Below, one piece after another: positions 7,946 through 15,976 of a stretch of 40,889 bases of DNA; the first letter of the stretch is position 1, and each line of letters begins with the position of its first letter. Location of the stretch: assembly GCA_903858185.1 (NCBI GenBank), contig CAIOHT010000090.1, positions 1 to 40,889 of the forward strand. The letters run 5' to 3'. The notes below the pieces were generated by a model. The model saw nothing but the letters and a program-made list of their open reading frames with translations. It did not search any database and was not told the DNA's origin. The stretch comes from an uncultured Caulobacterales bacterium. Lineage in GTDB: Bacteria > Pseudomonadota > Alphaproteobacteria > Caulobacterales > Caulobacteraceae. The position numbers and the translations under genes are program-made.

Positions 7946-10939
7946 CTAGAAGGTGTACTTGAAGCCGAAGTTAAACTGCCGGCCGGTATGGTGGTAAACC
8001 GACGTGCTCTGGCGGTCGTCGCTGCCGACCCACTGGCGGTTGAAGGTGTCCAGCAGGTTGAGGCCCTCGAACGTCAGGCTGACCTGCGGGCTGACCTTCC
8101 AGCTGGCGGCGGCGTCGACGTTGAAGCTGTCAAGCTTGCCTTCCAGCGCATTGGCGTTCCGGCCCGGGATGTTCTGCAGGTAGCCTTCGCGATAGGCGGC
8201 CGACACCCGGGCGCTCAGACGGTCATCCTCGTAGTAGAGGGTGGCGTTGTAGGCCGTGGGCGAGAGGTTCACGAGATCCTCGGTGATGAACGCGGTGCAA
8301 AGCGCGTTGACCGTGGTGTCGCAGTAGTCGATTTCCGACTTCACCTGGGTGTAGTTGGCCTGGATGCCGAACCGGTCGAACGGCGCGGGCAGGAAGCTGA
8401 ACGGGGCCTGGAAGGCAATCTCGAAGCCGGTCAGCGGGCCGCCATCGGTGTTCACCGCGCTGGTCAACTGGAACACCTGGGTGGGCGTGCAGGCCCCGAT
8501 GCAGAGCGCCGGAGCGAACGCGATCGGATTGATCGCGGTCAGTTCCTGGTACTGCAGGTCCTGGCGGATGATCTGGATGTAGCTGTTGATGTCCTTCTTG
8601 AAGAGCGACACCGAGAACATGGACTCGGGCGCGAAGTACCATTCGAAGCTGAGATCGTAGGTGTTGGCCAGGAAGGGGGCCAGGTCCACGTTGCCGATGC
8701 TGGCCGTGAAGTTCGGGCCGCTCGCCGCCAGGGAGGTCGTCGGCACGAGGTAGTTGGTGCCTGCCAGCGTGTTGCCGATCTGCGGGCGGGCCATGACCTT
8801 CGCGGCGCCGAAGCGGACCATGACGGTGTCCGTCACGTCGAGGGCGAGGTTCAGGGACGGCAGGGTGTTCTCGTAATTGTTGGCGCCGGACACGAGCGTG
8901 CCGCCACCGGTCGAGCTGTAGCCCTCGGCATAGAGTCTGGTTTCAACCTGACGGAAGCCGAAGTTGCCGCGCAGCGGCATGTCGAAGATGTCCGTCCGGA
9001 AGTCGGCCTGCATATAGTAGCCGCGGCTCTCTTCGCTGATGAAGCGGTTGCCGCCGCGGGCGTTGCCGTTGGTGATGCCGGTCAGGGTGAAGTTCCCACC
9101 CGCGACGCCGGTGTCACAGTTGCAGTTGATGTTGAACAGGCTGGTGATCGCATTGAGGTTCGGGACGATCCACTGCGTGGCGTTGCTGCCCGGCATGTCG
9201 AGGTTCCGGCCGAAGCCCGACAGCAACTGCGAGATGTCGGCGATGGTCGTGCCGACCGGCAGGACCGGCACGACCGTTTCGTCGGCGCGACGGTTCTCGA
9301 AGGAGTCGGATTCGAATTTCTTGAAGTTGTAGCCGAACTTGATCGTCAGGAAGTCGGTCGCTTCCCACTGGAAATCGAGCTGCGCGGCGTTGAACGTCGT
9401 CAGTACGCCGTTCGGACGCATCCGGATTTCCGACCGCGGCAGCGCCGCCGTCGCGTTGCCCAGCGACGTGTCGCGCCACGACCAGTTGGCCGGGTTGGCG
9501 ACGTCGAAGCCGTAGTTGATCAGCGGTGTGCTGTTGTTCCCGCCGGTGAAGTCCCAGGAATAGCCCTGGGTGTTCTGGCGATCGAACGTGACCGTCGTCT
9601 GGATCGGGTTCTGGAAGTCGGACTCGGACGTGCCCAGGAAGGCGCGCATGCTCAACCGGTCGCCGAAGTCCTGCTCGAGGGTCAAGGTGTACTGCGTGAA
9701 CTGGGTCTGCAGTTCGTCGTACCGCTGCTCGCTGCGCACATCGACGTTGTTGAACGTGCCGCGCGCCAGCTGGCCCGACGGGTCGATCAAGGCGTCGACC
9801 ACGTGGATCTGCGTCTTGCCGGCGGCCGCCGCGTTCCGGCTGAAGGACAGCGACTCGAGGAAGTTCTCCTGACGGGTCGAGCTCAGGTCGGAATAGAGGA
9901 CGTCGAGGCTGATGGTGGTGGAGTCCGTCGGGCGATACTGGATCGCGCCGGTGAAGCCGGTGCGGTCCTGTTCGTGGACCAGGCGACCGTAGCGAGGCAG
10001 CCGGGGAATGAACACGGTCGCCTGGTTGGCGGTGGTGTAGGCGGTGTTGTTGGCTGCGGTATTGGCCGGGCGTGCGACGCCCGTCGCGCAGTTGGCCGCG
10101 CTGCTGCCGGTCGCCCCGCTGTTGGCCGGGTTCTGCGGCGCGAAGCCGAACGGGCTGCAGAAGCCGCCGTTGTCGGTCGCCCGTTCCCAGCGAACCGAAC
10201 TGAAGCCTTCTTCAAACGAGCTGCGCTGGCTGTACGCCAGGGACGCCAGCACGCCGATTTTCCCGTCGAAGAAGGTGTTGCTGTAGAGCAGCGCCGCGCG
10301 CGGGTCCCACTCTTCCGACAGGTCGTTGTAGCCGTACTGGAGCGAGCCCCCGAGCTTCATCCCCTTGTAGTCGAACGGTCGGCTGGTCCGCAGGTCGACG
10401 GTCGCGCCGAGCGAGCCCTCCTCGACCTCGGCCGAGGCGGTCTTGCGGATCGTCACGCTGTTGAACAGTTCCGATGCGAAGACGTTGAAGTCGAACCCGC
10501 GTCCGCGGTTCGCGCCGCCCGAACTGTCGGTGCCGCCGGTCGTCGCCTGGCCTTCCATGCCGTTGATGCGGGTGCGGGTGAAATCGGGACCAAGGCCGCG
10601 AACGGTGAGCGTGCGGCCCTCGCCCGCGTCGCGGTCGATCGAGACGCCCGGGATTCTCTGGATGGCTTCGACGAGATTGGAGTCGGGGAAGTCAGCGATG
10701 TCTTCCGCCTTGATGGCGTCGACGATTGCCGTTTCCAGCCGCTTGGTCGTCAGGGCGCTTGCGAGACTGCCGCGGAACCCGGTCACCACCAGGGCGTCGA
10801 CCTCGGTGTCCGCTGCGGTCGTGGTTGGCGCGGCATCCTGCGCGTGAACGGCGCCGGCGGTCGCCAGGCTGAAAGCGATTACGGCCATAGAGGCGCCGAG
10901 ACGCAGACCCCCTTGACGCGAACGGTTAGCATTCGACAC
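7946..10939 (-). CDS. TonB-dependent outer-membrane receptor, probable oligogalacturonide importer
   Basis: A 997-residue outer-membrane beta-barrel driven by TonB. In order: a signal peptide (about 1-33, ending AVHA), a TonB box (EVDALVVTG, 46-54), a plug domain with IQRIPGVSIDRD and the VRGLGPDFTRTRINGM block, then a long barrel ending in a terminal Phe (FGFKYTF), the usual outer-membrane insertion signal. GTG 10939 is preferred because GGGGAGGAG ends six bases before it; TTG 10945 abuts that site. Two operator copies lie upstream, shared with the divergent lyase gene. Receptors of this size in Caulobacterales often take up plant oligosaccharides. Oligogalacturonides are inferred here from the neighbours. 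Confidence 0.92.
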   Translation of the reverse strand: MSNANRSRQGGLRLGASMAVIAFSLATAGAVHAQDAAPTTTAADTEVDALVVTGFRGSLASALTTKRLETAIVDAIKAEDIADFPDSNLVEAIQRIPGVSIDRDAGEGRTLTVRGLGPDFTRTRINGMEGQATTGGTDSSGGANRGRGFDFNVFASELFNSVTIRKTASAEVEEGSLGATVDLRTSRPFDYKGMKLGGSLQYGYNDLSEEWDPRAALLYSNTFFDGKIGVLASLAYSQRSSFEEGFSSVRWERATDNGGFCSPFGFAPQNPANSGATGSSAANCATGVARPANTAANNTAYTTANQATVFIPRLPRYGRLVHEQDRTGFTGAIQYRPTDSTTISLDVLYSDLSSTRQENFLESLSFSRNAAAAGKTQIHVVDALIDPSGQLARGTFNNVDVRSEQRYDELQTQFTQYTLTLEQDFGDRLSMRAFLGTSESDFQNPIQTTVTFDRQNTQGYSWDFTGGNNSTPLINYGFDVANPANWSWRDTSLGNATAALPRSEIRMRPNGVLTTFNAAQLDFQWEATDFLTIKFGYNFKKFESDSFENRRADETVVPVLPVGTTIADISQLLSGFGRNLDMPGSNATQWIVPNLNAITSLFNINCNCDTGVAGGNFTLTGITNGNARGGNRFISEESRGYYMQADFRTDIFDMPLRGNFGFRQVETRLYAEGYSSTGGGTLVSGANNYENTLPSLNLALDVTDTVMVRFGAAKVMARPQIGNTLAGTNYLVPTTSLAASGPNFTASIGNVDLAPFLANTYDLSFEWYFAPESMFSVSLFKKDINSYIQIIRQDLQYQELTAINPIAFAPALCIGACTPTQVFQLTSAVNTDGGPLTGFEIAFQAPFSFLPAPFDRFGIQANYTQVKSEIDYCDTTVNALCTAFITEDLVNLSPTAYNATLYYEDDRLSARVSAAYREGYLQNIPGRNANALEGKLDSFNVDAAASWKVSPQVSLTFEGLNLLDTFNRQWVGSDDRQSTSVYHHTGRQFNFGFKYTF

Positions 10940-11042
10940 GTCCAACTCCTCCCCTACGGCGCGTTTGCCCGGCGATCTCCGCCGCCGGTGATTGTCATTA
11001 GCCGCCCTGATCGTCGACCGCGCTCCGCGCCGCCGATCGGGG

Positions 11043-11056
11043 TGACACCGGTGTCA
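11043..11056. promoter_or_regulatory. candidate operator, copy 2 of 5 (perfect palindrome)
   Basis: TGACACCGGTGTCA, a perfect 14-bp palindrome centred on CG. It lies between the divergent receptor (start 10939) and pectate lyase (start 11160) genes. This is the best copy and defines the motif. Confidence 0.75.
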
Positions 11057-11075
11057 TTTCCAGATGCAATCTGTT

Positions 11076-11089
11076 TGACACCGGTATCA
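11076..11089. promoter_or_regulatory. candidate operator, copy 3 of 5
   Basis: TGACACCGGTATCA, 13 of 14 matches to the palindrome. Its centre is 33 bp from copy 2, about three helical turns, so both would lie on nearly the same face of the DNA and could be bound cooperatively. With the T before it, it contains TTGACA (11075-11080), a good -35 hexamer for the rightward lyase gene. A weak -10-like GATACC follows after 17 bases. A repressor here would block that promoter. Confidence 0.7.
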
Positions 11090-11159
11090 TCGATATGGAT
11101 ACCGTAAGACCGATGCCAATGACAAGTCATTCGCGCCACACCATCGTCACTTTCTCGCC

Positions 11160-12548
11160 ATGAGCGAACCAGGCCGCAGAACCGGCCCGCGATATCGGAG
11201 CCCTGCCTTGTTTCTCAAGCCCTTGACTGCTCTGGCCTTCGCGATCGCCTCCGTGGCCAGCGCGTCGGCAACCCCGGCTACGAGGCAACAGGTGGCGTTC
11301 CCGGGAGCGGAAGGCTTTGGGCGCTATGCCCTCGGCGGACGCGGCGGGGCCGTCTTTCACGTCACCACACTCGATGATTCGGGCCCGGGCAGCTTGCGCG
11401 CCTCAGTCGAGGCCAGGGGGCCCCGCACGGTGGTCTTCGACCTGGGCGGCACGATCACATTGCTGAGCCCGCTGAAGATCAGCCGGTCCAACATCACCAT
11501 AGCCGGCCAGACCGCACCGGGCGACGGCATCACCTTGCGCGGCCAGCCGCTGATCATCGCCGCGAACGACGTGATCGTCCGCTACCTGCGCGTCCGGCTC
11601 GGCGACGAATCCGGCGTGCAGGAGGACGCCCTGTCGATCACGCGGGGCCGCCGGATCATCATCGACCACGTCTCGGCCAGCTGGTCGGTCGACGAAACCC
11701 TCTCGGCCGGTAGCCGCTACAGCCCGCCCGAAGAGGGTATTCATGACCTGACGGTCCAGTGGTCGCTGATCGCGGAGTCGCTGAACGCGTCGGTCCATCT
11801 CAAGGGCAGGCACGGCTACGGCAGCCTGATCCGGGGCGGCCATGGCGCGCGCTTTTCCTGGCACCACAATCTGTGGGCCAATCACCAGGCGCGTATGCCC
11901 CGGCCAGGGAACTACAACAGCGCCGCGATCGACCCCGAGGGGCCGCTGTTCGAGTTCCGCAACAACGTCTTCTACAACTGGGGCGGCGGTCGGGCGGGCT
12001 ACAATGCCGACACGGATTCCCGGGCCGGCTACGACTTCATCGCCAACTGGTACCAGCCTGGACCGGACAGCGAGGGCGCCCTCGCCTTCTGCGAAGAAAA
12101 CCCGGTGGCCCGCGCCTTTTTCGCCGGCAACGCCATGAACGGGATCGAGCCGGCTGACCCCTGGAGCCTGGTGGGCTGCACGCCGGGCCCAGACTATCGC
12201 GCGCCTGCACCGCTGGCCGATTCCGGTCTGGCCACCGACACGGCTGCCCGCGCCTTCGAACGCGTGTTGGCGGGCGCAGGGGCCTCGAAGGCCCGCGATG
12301 CGGTGGACCAGCGGATCGTCGCCGGCGTCCGAAACCGGACAGGCGGGCTGATCAACAGCCAGACCGAGGTCGGCGGCTGGCCCGTGCTGAAGAGCGGCCC
12401 GGCCTGGATCGACTGTGACGGCGACGGCATGCCCGACGACTGGGAACGGTCGCATGGGTTCGATCCGACCAACGCTTCCGATGGCGCCCAGGACCGCAAT
12501 GGCGACGGCTGGACCAATCTCGAGGATTGGCTGAATTCGCTGGTCTAG
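11160..12548 (+). CDS. secreted pectate lyase, polysaccharide lyase family 1-like, with C-terminal Ca-binding-like motif
   Basis: A second extracytoplasmic pectate lyase (462 residues from ATG 11160). The N-terminus is Arg-rich, then a hydrophobic signal segment (FLKPLTALAFAIASVASASA). The in-frame TTG at 11208 has a better GGAG site and begins right at that segment, so it may be the true start. The mature part has AFPGAEGFG...GGRGG, beta-helix strands (TIAGQTAPGDGI, VIVRYLRVRLGDE, IIIDHVSASWSVDE) and WHHNLWANHQARMPR. The C-terminus ends with two acidic loops, DGDGMPDDW and DRNGDGWTNLEDW, which resemble dockerin or thrombospondin type 3 calcium sites. It diverges from the receptor gene behind two operators. 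Confidence 0.87.
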   Translation: MSEPGRRTGPRYRSPALFLKPLTALAFAIASVASASATPATRQQVAFPGAEGFGRYALGGRGGAVFHVTTLDDSGPGSLRASVEARGPRTVVFDLGGTITLLSPLKISRSNITIAGQTAPGDGITLRGQPLIIAANDVIVRYLRVRLGDESGVQEDALSITRGRRIIIDHVSASWSVDETLSAGSRYSPPEEGIHDLTVQWSLIAESLNASVHLKGRHGYGSLIRGGHGARFSWHHNLWANHQARMPRPGNYNSAAIDPEGPLFEFRNNVFYNWGGGRAGYNADTDSRAGYDFIANWYQPGPDSEGALAFCEENPVARAFFAGNAMNGIEPADPWSLVGCTPGPDYRAPAPLADSGLATDTAARAFERVLAGAGASKARDAVDQRIVAGVRNRTGGLINSQTEVGGWPVLKSGPAWIDCDGDGMPDDWERSHGFDPTNASDGAQDRNGDGWTNLEDWLNSLV

Positions 12549-12566
12549 GGGACATGTCCCCGCAGA

Positions 12567-13322
12567 TTAACGCGCCAGCCAGCCGCCATCCACCGGCAGC
12601 GTCACGCCGTGGACATAGTCGCTCGCCGACGACGCCAGGAACACCGCCGCCCCGCCAATATCGCCGGGCTGGCCCCAGCGGCCGGCCGGGATCCGTTCGA
12701 GGATCGACCTGTTGCGCGCCTCGTCGGCCCGCAGGGCCTCGGTGTTGTTGGTGTCGAAATAGCCGGGCGCGATGGCGTTGACGTTGATCCCCTTCGCCGC
12801 CCACTCGTTGGCGAGGATCTTGGTCAGTCCGGCCAGGCCGCTCTTGGAGGCGGTGTAGCTCGGCACCCGGATGCCGCCCTGGAAGCTCAGCAGGCTGGCG
12901 ATGTTGATCACCTTGCCGCCGCCGCTCGCCAGCATGACCTTCGCCACGGCCTGGGTCAGGAAGAACACCGTCTTGAGGTTGGTGTTCATCACCGCGTCCC
13001 AGTCGTCCTCTGAAAAGTCGATCGAGTCCGCCCGCCGGATGATGCCGGCATTGTTGACCAGGATGTCGATCCCGCCGAGCGCTGCCAGGGTCTCCTCGAC
13101 CACCCGCACCACGGGCTCCGTCGAGCCGAAGTCCGCCTGGATCGAGACGAACTTTCGGCCCAGCGCTTCGACAGCAGCCTGCGTCTCCGTCGGCGCGGAC
13201 CGGCCGGCAGCGGCGATGTCAGCCCCCGCTGCGGCGAGCGCCACGGCGATCCCCTGGCCGATGCCGGTATTGGCGCCGGTAACCAGGGCCACCTTGCCGC
13301 TGAGATCAAAGGGACTGCGCAT
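12567..13322 (-). CDS. kduD: 2-dehydro-3-deoxy-D-gluconate 5-dehydrogenase (SDR)
   Basis: Reduces 2,5-diketo-3-deoxygluconate to KDG with NAD(P)H, the second step after pectate lyase products are opened. It is a classical 251-residue short-chain dehydrogenase: TGANTGIG cofactor loop (15-22), NNAG (90-93), and YTASK with catalytic Tyr156 and Lys160. The N-terminus (FDLSGKVALVTGANTGIG) and the LPVDGGWLAR end are KduD-like. ATG 13322 is used; an in-frame TTG 12 bases upstream lies closer to a GGAGGGG site. It follows kduI after about 124 bases that contain a large hairpin. Its stop is 18 bases from the stop of the convergent lyase gene. Confidence 0.87.
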   Translation of the reverse strand: MRSPFDLSGKVALVTGANTGIGQGIAVALAAAGADIAAAGRSAPTETQAAVEALGRKFVSIQADFGSTEPVVRVVEETLAALGGIDILVNNAGIIRRADSIDFSEDDWDAVMNTNLKTVFFLTQAVAKVMLASGGGKVINIASLLSFQGGIRVPSYTASKSGLAGLTKILANEWAAKGINVNAIAPGYFDTNNTEALRADEARNRSILERIPAGRWGQPGDIGGAAVFLASSASDYVHGVTLPVDGGWLAR

Positions 13323-13353
13323 TGGGATATCCAAGGCTTGAAACGCCCCTCCT

Positions 13354-13440
13354 CCGTCTCCCCGGCGCAGGCCGGGGCCCAGATTCAGTCTGAGCGTTCA
13401 GTGAGTTTCATCTGGATCCCGGCCTGCGCCGGGAAGACGG
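13354..13440. repeat. REP-like inverted repeat between kduI and kduD
   Basis: Two 30-base arms, 13354-13383 and 13411-13440, match as inverted repeats at 27 of 30 positions, separated by 27 bases. The core is CCCGGCGCAGGCCGGG. It lies inside what otherwise looks like a uxaC-kduI-kduD operon. The form resembles the dispersed palindromic intergenic repeats of many high-GC alphaproteobacteria. In RNA it would form a very strong hairpin that could slow transcription into kduD or protect the 3' end of the upstream message. Confidence 0.8.
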
Positions 13441-13446
13441 GGGAAG

Positions 13447-14295
13447 TTATTTCAGCTGGCAGATGTCGAGGACGTTCATGTCGGTGTAGTCGAGGTTCTC
13501 GCCGCCCATGGCCCAGATGAAGGCGTAGTTGGCGGTGCCCGAGCCCATGTGGATCGACCACGGCGGGCTGATCACGGCTTCCTCGTTGGCGACCACGATG
13601 TGGCGCGCCGCATCGGGCTCACCCATGAAGTGGAACACCCGCTCATCGGGCTTGAGGCCGAAGTAGAAATAGATCTCCGACCGCCGGTCATGCAGGTGCG
13701 GCGGCATGGTGTTCCACACGCTGCCGGTCTTCAGGATCGTCAGGCCCAGCAGGAGCTGCGCCGACTGGCAGACGCCCGGAATGACGTACTGGTAGATGGT
13801 CCGTTCGTTCGACGTTTCCAGCGAACCGCGCTCGAGCGGCGTAGCGTCGGCGATGGAGATCTTCTGCACCTTGTAGGCCGCATGGGCCGGCGTCGAGGCG
13901 AGATAGTAGCGGGCAGGATTGGCTGGATCGACACTCTCGAACACGACCGACCTGGCGCCCATCGGCACATAAAGGCCGTCCTTGGGGCCGATATCGTAAG
14001 CGACTCCGTCGACCGTCACCCTGCCTGCGCCGTCAGCCACATTGATCAGGCCGAGCTCGCGGCGCTCCAGGAACGGATGGCCGGCGGCCGAGGCCGGCTC
14101 GGTCTGGTCGGGCAGGCTGACGGGCGCATCGATCGGGGCCGCCCCGCCGATGACGAACCGCTCGTTGTGCGAATAGTTGAGCATCACCTCGCCGGGCACG
14201 AACAGGTCGGTGACCAGATAGCGGTCGCGGAGCTGGTCGTTGTCCACCAGCTCCATCATGTCGGGATGGGTGGCGTGATAGGTCTTGTTGAACAT
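13447..14295 (-). CDS. kduI: 5-keto-4-deoxyuronate isomerase
   Basis: Isomerises 5-keto-4-deoxyuronate to 2,5-diketo-3-deoxygluconate in the cytoplasm. The 282-residue length is typical. The cupin metal ligands are visible as His200, His202 and Glu207 in [10 protein letters not shown], and His249 in PPWSIHMG, matching the His-His-Glu-His set of the E. coli enzyme. The gene begins 18 bases after the uxaC stop, so the two are probably cotranscribed. Confidence 0.93.
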   Translation of the reverse strand: MFNKTYHATHPDMMELVDNDQLRDRYLVTDLFVPGEVMLNYSHNERFVIGGAAPIDAPVSLPDQTEPASAAGHPFLERRELGLINVADGAGRVTVDGVAYDIGPKDGLYVPMGARSVVFESVDPANPARYYLASTPAHAAYKVQKISIADATPLERGSLETSNERTIYQYVIPGVCQSAQLLLGLTILKTGSVWNTMPPHLHDRRSEIYFYFGLKPDERVFHFMGEPDAARHIVVANEEAVISPPWSIHMGSGTANYAFIWAMGGENLDYTDMNVLDICQLK

Positions 14296-14313
14296 GTCGG
14301 AGCTCCGGGTCGG

Positions 14314-15726
14314 TCAGAGTTTGTAGGCCCGTTTGGGCAGGGTGTAGGCAAGGTCGACAGCGACGTCCCGGGCCTCGTCGAGATCCAGGCGATGCTCGGT
14401 CACCAGGCGGGCGAGGAAGGAACAGTCCACCCGCCGGGCCACGTCGTGCCGCGCCGGGATCGACAGGAAAGCACGGGTGTCATCGTTGAAACCGACGGTG
14501 TTGTAGAAGCCGGCGGTTTCGGTGGTCTGTTCGCGGAACCGGCGCATGCCCTCGGGGCTGTCGTGGAACCACCAGGCCGGACCCAGCTTCAGGCAGGGAT
14601 AGTGGCCGGCCAGCGGGGCGAGCTCGCGGCTGTAGGCGGTCTCATCCAGCGTAAACACGATCACCGACAGGCTCCGATCGTTGCCGAAGGCGTCGAGCAG
14701 CGGCTTGAGCGCGCGGACGTAGTCTGTCTGTGTCGGGATATCGGCGCCCTTGTCCCGGCCGTAACCCTCAAACAGCATCCGGTTGTGGTTGCGGAAGCTG
14801 CCGGGGTGGATCTGCATCACCAGCCCGTCGTCGAGGCTCATGCGGGCCATCTCGGTCAGCATCTGGGCGCGGAACAGCTCGGCCTCGGCCGGTGAAACGG
14901 GCCCGGCGATGATCCGGCTGAACAGCGCCTCGGCGTCGGCCTGCGGCAGATCGGCGGTCGCCGCCGTCGGATGGCCATGATCGGTCGAGGTTGCGCCCAG
15001 CGCCGCAAAGGCTGCCCGGCGGATGCGGTGCGCCTCGAGATACCCCTGCCAACTGTGGACGTCCTGCCCGGTCAGGCGGGCGAAGGCCTCCAGCGCGGGG
15101 CGGAACTGCTCATGCTCGGCGTCGATCACCGGGTCGGGCCGATAGGCGGTGACCACCCTGCCCGGCCAGCCGCTGTCGCGGATCGCGCGATGATGGACCA
15201 GGTCTTCCTGAGGTCCCTCGGTCGTGGCCAGCAGTTCGATATTGAAGCGCTCGAACAGCGCCCGGGGCCGGAAGGCGTCGGTTCCCAGAGCCGCGCCGAT
15301 CGCGTCGAAATGGGCGTCGGCAGTCCCGGCGCTGAGGCGCTGGGTGAAGTTGAACACCTCGGCGAACACGTGATCCAGCCACATCGCCGACGGCGTGCCG
15401 CGGAACAGATGCTGGTTCGCCGCGAACAGCCGCCAAGCCTCGCGCGGATCCATATCCGAAGGCCGCCCGTGGGCCGGAATGCCCAGCAACTCCAGCGAGA
15501 CACCCTGGCTGTAGAGCATGCGGTAGAGGTAGTGATCGGGCTGCAGCAACAGCTCGGCGGCATTGCCGAACGGGTCGTTGGTCGCGAACCACTCCGGGTC
15601 CGTATGCCCGTGCGGACTCAGGATCGGCAGCCCCTTCACCTCCGCGTACAGCTCACGCGCCACTCCCCGCGCCGCCGGCTCGGCGGGAAACAGGCGGTCC
15701 TCGTGGAGGTGAAGCGGGGTGGACAT
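14314..15726 (-). CDS. uxaC: uronate isomerase
   Basis: Interconverts galacturonate and tagaturonate, or glucuronate and fructuronate. At 470 residues it has the usual UxaC length. The metal-binding SPHGHTD motif is at 37-43 (His39 and His41). Other family blocks are RFNIELLATTEGP, the VMQIHPGSFRNHN segment and the GFNDDTRAF segment. The N-terminus (LHEDRLFPAEP) fits the family, so the ATG at 15726 is probably right even though I see no good ribosome binding site. A partial operator lies only 8 bases upstream. It is first of the uxaC-kduI-kduD set. Confidence 0.94.
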   Translation of the reverse strand: MSTPLHLHEDRLFPAEPAARGVARELYAEVKGLPILSPHGHTDPEWFATNDPFGNAAELLLQPDHYLYRMLYSQGVSLELLGIPAHGRPSDMDPREAWRLFAANQHLFRGTPSAMWLDHVFAEVFNFTQRLSAGTADAHFDAIGAALGTDAFRPRALFERFNIELLATTEGPQEDLVHHRAIRDSGWPGRVVTAYRPDPVIDAEHEQFRPALEAFARLTGQDVHSWQGYLEAHRIRRAAFAALGATSTDHGHPTAATADLPQADAEALFSRIIAGPVSPAEAELFRAQMLTEMARMSLDDGLVMQIHPGSFRNHNRMLFEGYGRDKGADIPTQTDYVRALKPLLDAFGNDRSLSVIVFTLDETAYSRELAPLAGHYPCLKLGPAWWFHDSPEGMRRFREQTTETAGFYNTVGFNDDTRAFLSIPARHDVARRVDCSFLARLVTEHRLDLDEARDVAVDLAYTLPKRAYKL

Positions 15727-15734
15727 GCACGCTA

Positions 15735-15748
15735 GGTAACCGGTGTCA
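15735..15748. promoter_or_regulatory. candidate operator, copy 4 of 5 (half-conserved)
   Basis: GGTAACCGGTGTCA keeps the right half of the palindrome and 11 of 14 positions overall. It is 8 bases from the uxaC start codon, so a bound repressor would cover the start region. Being half-degenerate, it is the weakest of the five sites. Confidence 0.45.
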
Positions 15749-15949
15749 TATCACGGAGCAAGGTCCGACACTCTCCAGCGCGTCATCATCTGGCGCCGAA
15801 GTACTGCTTCATTCGATCAAGGACTTCCGACGTCGGGGTCGCGCCGGGGCGCGCCCAGACAAACCTTCGCCCACGCCGCCGATGCCTCTGTCGCGATCTG
15901 AAGCGAGCGCCTGGCGCTTTGCACCTCGATGGAACGCCCGTTCAGTATG

Positions 15950-15973
15950 AGGATTGAACGCGCGATCAATCCT
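15950..15973 (-). terminator. possible terminator hairpin after the LacI-family gene
   Basis: A perfect 8-bp inverted repeat, AGGATTGA (15950-15957) and TCAATCCT (15966-15973), with an 8-base loop. It starts three bases after the regulator's stop codon. There is no T tract, so termination is only suggested. The remaining ~200 bases up to the uxaC operator show no gene I can support. Confidence 0.4.
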
Positions 15974-15976
15974 GTT

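Noticed and set aside
7805..11107. 1100-codon open frame on the plus strand across the receptor gene
   Set aside because: It is antisense to the TonB-dependent receptor, which has clear domains, a signal peptide and a ribosome binding site. The plus-strand product is Arg/Gly/Ala/Val-rich without motifs, as expected from high GC.
12549..12566. Terminator between convergent lyase and kduD genes
   Set aside because: The gap is only 18 bases, with no inverted repeat of useful length.
15817..15949. Possible small gene between the LacI gene and uxaC
   Set aside because: Short frames such as one ending VLDRMKQYFGAR look protein-like but have no start or ribosome binding site. At most a decayed fragment.
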